Below are positions 39,727-42,610 of a DNA stretch of 42,610 nucleotides, one piece after another. The position numbers and the translations under genes are program-made. Below the pieces are notes generated by a model. It did not search any database, was not told where the DNA came from, and was given only the letters and a program-made list of their open reading frames with translations. Source of the stretch: Verrucomicrobiales bacterium (lineage in GTDB: Bacteria; Verrucomicrobiota; Verrucomicrobiia; Verrucomicrobiales; DEV007); contig JARGPI010000045.1 of assembly GCA_029213005.1 (NCBI GenBank), positions 1-42,610 on the forward strand, written 5' to 3'. Within the stretch, counting starts at the first letter, position 1. The number at the start of each line of letters is the position of its first letter.

Positions 39727-42132
39727 CTATTGTACAATTTGAAATTCGGGGAGCATCACGATGTTCCAGAGAAAATCCTGTAGAGATTCCCGGCTCATCT
39801 TTTGACCGATGATATCCCGGGATATTTCCCGCTCCAGATCGGAAGGTGCCCGACTGAGACTTTTTTCATAAACCGATGTAATTACCTCGTCGGGGTGCTT
39901 ACTAAGGGTATTGATTAAATTTTCAGCAGACCGGTTCAACAGTTTGGAAAACGACTCGCCGTTGGAAAGATCCATAGCCTGTAACATCGTAAGCCGGTTT
40001 TCGCGCATCGATACAATTTGCTCCCGGTTGGGTCGACCCAGAGCTCGCTGTAGCAAATCGTTATCACGAAGCGATGCTCTGGCGATATGTAGATTGGGAT
40101 ATTTCTTTCTCAAAATTTCGTCTCTGATTTTTGCCGGGCCCGGATTGATCCGGCTGATTTGTCGTGCGGCGGGATGCCCGGACGAATTGAGAAACCGCGG
40201 TTTCTTCCACTCCGGCTCACCACCGACTCCCCTCGCCCATTCCCAGTGACCGATCGCGCCGCTGTGGAGGAGAAAGTCATCACCGGATTTCACGAAGGCA
40301 TTCCAAATATAGTAGGCCCGGGATTTTGCAGGAAACAGAATCTCCAAATCATTTTGCCCGGGCTTCAAATAGGTTTTGATATCGATAATTTTTCCGGTCT
40401 TCAAATCAGAAACCGGCTTCCCGTTTATCTTTACCTGGTCGGACAGGCCGGTATTCACCTGGGCGAAAATCTGCGGCTCTGTCAGATCTTTCGGCGATAC
40501 ATCAAACTGCGCCCGGATTCGGTAGCCTGCCTTTTTATCTGCGGGAGTCGCCTTCTTCAGATCGAACAGTTCCAGCCACCGGATTTTCGATTCTACGGAC
40601 TTGATTTCGGCACGGGGAATATGGACCGGCACAGCACGGGAACTACCGGTAATGACACCACCGATCTGCTCAATGGCATCCACATACTGCTCCGCCGCCA
40701 TCCGGCGGGCGACGGGACCGGCGAACGTGTAGCCGTCGTTTAAGAATGATTCATCCTCGATCACCATGGACCGGGACTGATAGATCCGCGAGTTTGCGAT
40801 ATAGGCCATCAACGCTTTCAAATCGTAGCCCTGTTCCTTGAAATAGTTGGCGAGATGATCCAGCAATGGTTCACTCCACGGTTCGGTATCCATTGCGTCG
40901 ACAGGGTGAACAATCCCCCTCCCCAGCAGCCGATGCCAGATACGGTTCGCCATCGTGCGGGTGGTGCGTCCATTATCGGGATGAACTAACAATTCGGAGA
41001 GTTGTTGAAGCCTAACTTTTTTATCGGCACCGGCGTCGATATTCCCCAGTTCTGGGAAAATCCAGGCGGCGGTGGCAAATTTGCCGGTTGCTTTATCGCA
41101 GCGATGGATCTCGATCGGTTCAGTCGCGATAATGGCGGCGAGATTGTAGGCTTCGTCTAGTTTCCAGCGATCGACAAAGCTATCGTGACAGGAAGCGCAC
41201 TTCATATTGATCCCGAGAAAGGCCTGCCCGATGTTTTGCGAAAACTGCACTTCCCGGGTTTGGCTCGCATTAACATCGCCGCGCCATTTGATGCCGTTGA
41301 TGAAGCCTTCGGAATCAGTCGTGGGAGAGACCAACTGCCGGACCATGTCGTCATAGGGAATGTTTTCCTTCAGAGTCGGGATCAGCCAATCGGTTATTGG
41401 CTTGCGGCCCCCATCAATGAATCCCGTTCCACGATAGGCATTGCGAAGAAGATCGTTCCAAAACGTGAGCCAGTGAGCGGTGTAGTTCACACCATCGGCA
41501 AGTAGAGATTCGATAAGCCTGGCTCTTTTATCCGGAGAGTTATCGGCAAGGAATGATTCCAGCTTTTCGGTGTCGGGAAGTAAACCGATCAAATCCAGAT
41601 AGACACGACGGATAAAAACTTCATCAGAGACCAGGGGCGGAAATTCATTTTGGTGAGATTTGAAATAGTCCGCCACGAGCCGGTCGATATCATTATAGAT
41701 TTCTGGCCCTTCGATTTTTGGTATATCGACCGGCCGATGTTTCAGCGGAGGCTCGTAGCTTTCCTCTCCAAAGGTGAACCCAGCTTGCCAGGGTAGTTTT
41801 TCATCGATCCACTGCTTGAGCAATTCCGCTTCGGCGGCGGTGAGTCGCTCGCCTTTGGGCGGCATGAGTAGATCCGGATCATCCGTCGTAACTGCTTCGT
41901 AAAGGTAGCTTCCCGCACCATCTCCCGGAGTGACCACTCTCCCGTTTTCCGACCCTTCCAGAATCGCAGCTCGGGTGTTCATCGAGAATCCCCCCTTTTT
42001 GTTGTCCTCCATGTGGCATTTGGCGCACTTTTCCTTTAAAACCGGAACAATTTGGTGAGCAAAATCGACTTCGGCGGCGAGCCACTGAGTCGAAAAGACC
42101 AAAAACAGGATAACTTTAGGAAATTGAGACAT
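39727..42132 (-). CDS. PSCyt1-PSCyt2-PSD1 (cytochrome c / DUF1549 / DUF1553) protein
   Basis: An 801-residue exported protein. The signal peptide is about 1-20. A cytochrome c-like PSCyt1 domain has the haem site C36-A-K-C39-H40 and a distal MPPKGERLTAAE. Then come DUF1549 (PSCyt2; about 135-330, DIPKIEGPEIYNDIDRLV, NMKCASCHDSFVDRW with a second CxxCH) and DUF1553 (PSD1; from about 365, HPDNGRTTRTMANRIWHRLLGRGI). It is the first gene of the operon with DUF1501. These pairs are abundant in PVC bacteria and often linked with polysaccharide use, but their chemistry is not established. A beta-sandwich insertion separates the halves of PSD1. Confidence 0.95.
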   Translation of the reverse strand: MSQFPKVILFLVFSTQWLAAEVDFAHQIVPVLKEKCAKCHMEDNKKGGFSMNTRAAILEGSENGRVVTPGDGAGSYLYEAVTTDDPDLLMPPKGERLTAAEAELLKQWIDEKLPWQAGFTFGEESYEPPLKHRPVDIPKIEGPEIYNDIDRLVADYFKSHQNEFPPLVSDEVFIRRVYLDLIGLLPDTEKLESFLADNSPDKRARLIESLLADGVNYTAHWLTFWNDLLRNAYRGTGFIDGGRKPITDWLIPTLKENIPYDDMVRQLVSPTTDSEGFINGIKWRGDVNASQTREVQFSQNIGQAFLGINMKCASCHDSFVDRWKLDEAYNLAAIIATEPIEIHRCDKATGKFATAAWIFPELGNIDAGADKKVRLQQLSELLVHPDNGRTTRTMANRIWHRLLGRGIVHPVDAMDTEPWSEPLLDHLANYFKEQGYDLKALMAYIANSRIYQSRSMVIEDESFLNDGYTFAGPVARRMAAEQYVDAIEQIGGVITGSSRAVPVHIPRAEIKSVESKIRWLELFDLKKATPADKKAGYRIRAQFDVSPKDLTEPQIFAQVNTGLSDQVKINGKPVSDLKTGKIIDIKTYLKPGQNDLEILFPAKSRAYYIWNAFVKSGDDFLLHSGAIGHWEWARGVGGEPEWKKPRFLNSSGHPAARQISRINPGPAKIRDEILRKKYPNLHIARASLRDNDLLQRALGRPNREQIVSMRENRLTMLQAMDLSNGESFSKLLNRSAENLINTLSKHPDEVITSVYEKSLSRAPSDLEREISRDIIGQKMSRESLQDFLWNIVMLPEFQIVQ

Positions 42133-42230
42133 CTCGCCTCAAAATCTAATTCAAAACTCCGCGAAAAGGGAGCTTCGACGCCCCGCAATACCGCCAGTAA
42201 GGGTAAAATCGCCTTTCATGAAATTACAGT

Positions 42231-42491
42231 TCAGAAAGGTTTGTAAAATTTGGAGTCTCGTAAGTAATCCAGTTTCTCAATCCACCTCTCGACCTCTTTC
42301 CAACCCTCAGCTTCGCAAGTTGTCCCCAATTTGTGCATAGCTCCAGCCAGCATCATTTGAATTTGGAGTTCAGACTGATCGAAGACTTCCTGCAGACGCT
42401 CTTCCTTTGTCATCGAGCGGGCTCGCAGGATTTTTTCGCGGTAAATCGCATCCTGCATCTGCTTCAGTTCACTTTTTTGGAAGTCAGTCAT
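42231..42491 (-). CDS. Small conserved hypothetical protein
   Basis: An 86-residue, highly charged, probably all-helical protein: MTDFQKSELKQMQDAIYREK, then LRARSMTKEERLQEVFDQ. I have seen this type (AIYREKILRARSM-xEERL) in small genes next to nucleotidyltransferase-like genes in cyanobacteria and PVC bacteria, but no function is known to me. It has no signal or membrane segment. It is divergent from the frames at the right window edge and is separated from the PSCyt/PSD1 gene by about 100 bases. Confidence 0.65.
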   Translation of the reverse strand: MTDFQKSELKQMQDAIYREKILRARSMTKEERLQEVFDQSELQIQMMLAGAMHKLGTTCEAEGWKEVERWIEKLDYLRDSKFYKPF

Positions 42492-42519
42492 TCGCTGTCC
42501 GAAGTTAACTCATCTCATA

Positions 42520-42600
42520 ATGGTCGCAAAGTTAAAAGAGGCAGAGCTGGAATTACCGCGTTGCCTCATAAAAAAAGACACCGAAGCGGGAAATGAATGA
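42520..42600 (+). CDS. Possible 26-residue frame before the right edge
   Basis: ATG at 42520 reads MVAKLKEAELELPRCLIKKD, ending TEAGNE and TGA. It overlaps the next ATG (42593), as co-translated small genes do. It contains the leader repeat shared with the left end of the window, which argues that the frame may be only a leader or a remnant. Confidence 0.22.
   Translation: MVAKLKEAELELPRCLIKKDTEAGNE
42560..42594 (+). repeat. Leader repeat shared with the left window end
   Basis: Begins GTTGCCTCAT, then an A-run, GACACCGAAGCGGG and GAAAT, matching 62-100 on the minus strand with small indels. In both places a start codon follows at once. Confidence 0.5.
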
Positions 42601-42610
42601 ATTGCGATTG
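42593..42610 (+). CDS. Start of a gene that leaves the window on the right (partial)
   Basis: ATG at 42593 reads MNELRL up to the edge. The LRL aligns with the MRLW start of the left-edge gene when the shared leaders are aligned. Too short to identify. Confidence 0.25.

Overview
This 42.6-kb window looks like chromosomal DNA from a member of the PVC group, most likely a marine-type Verrucomicrobiota. The reasons are a Rhodopirellula/Verrucomicrobium-type ECF sigma factor with a FecR-like membrane partner, a cytochrome-c/DUF1549/DUF1553 (PSCyt1-PSCyt2-PSD1) protein next to a DUF1501 protein, two formylglycine sulfatases, several secreted SGNH hydrolases, and mostly weak Shine-Dalgarno sequences. 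Planctomycetota or Lentisphaerota remain possible. No tRNA, rRNA, CRISPR array, integrase or transposase gene was seen.

Region 1 (1 to about 9100) is an AT-richer accessory island. It holds a Phd-like/VapC toxin-antitoxin pair, a second antitoxin whose PIN toxin is truncated, and an intact phage T7-type single-subunit RNA polymerase with no phage structural genes nearby. Divergent from the polymerase is a MazF/PemK-like gene, followed by three small uncharacterised genes separated by strong hairpins. The island ends with a two-gene operon of a three-Cys-motif partner protein (TcmP) and a DUF5131 (phage Gp37/Gp68-like) three-cysteine protein.

Region 2 (9100 to 15500) is metabolic and stress related. 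Xylose isomerase and a DhnA-type class I aldolase form an operon without a xylulokinase. A NemR-like TetR repressor appears to control itself and a haloacid-dehalogenase/DoxX operon through similar operators lying inside both promoters. A CobW-type GTPase and a small unknown protein lie downstream of a tandem palindromic operator.

Region 3 (15500 to 30800) holds envelope and secreted functions. It contains an ECF sigma/FecR-like/SGNH operon, a histidine kinase/response regulator pair followed by a fatty acid desaturase, a decayed MazE-like/Doc module, a second SGNH hydrolase, and a 1334-residue secreted multidomain protein. Further on are an L,D-transpeptidase, a DUF6580-like membrane protein, thioredoxin, a 28-residue membrane microprotein and a proline-rich tail-anchored protein. 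A 20-base motif is identical 25 to 26 bases upstream of both the sigma factor and the 1334-residue protein.

Region 4 (30800 to 42610) is mainly a minus-strand block that appears to run PSCyt/PSD1 protein, DUF1501 protein, sulfatase, class V aminotransferase, M20 hydrolase and a small membrane protein. A second sulfatase and a second M20 hydrolase lie beside it. This gene set suggests breakdown of sulfated, amide-containing polymers. Short palindromes TGTAC-N3-GTACA with 22-base spacing occur both in this block and inside the FecR-like gene.
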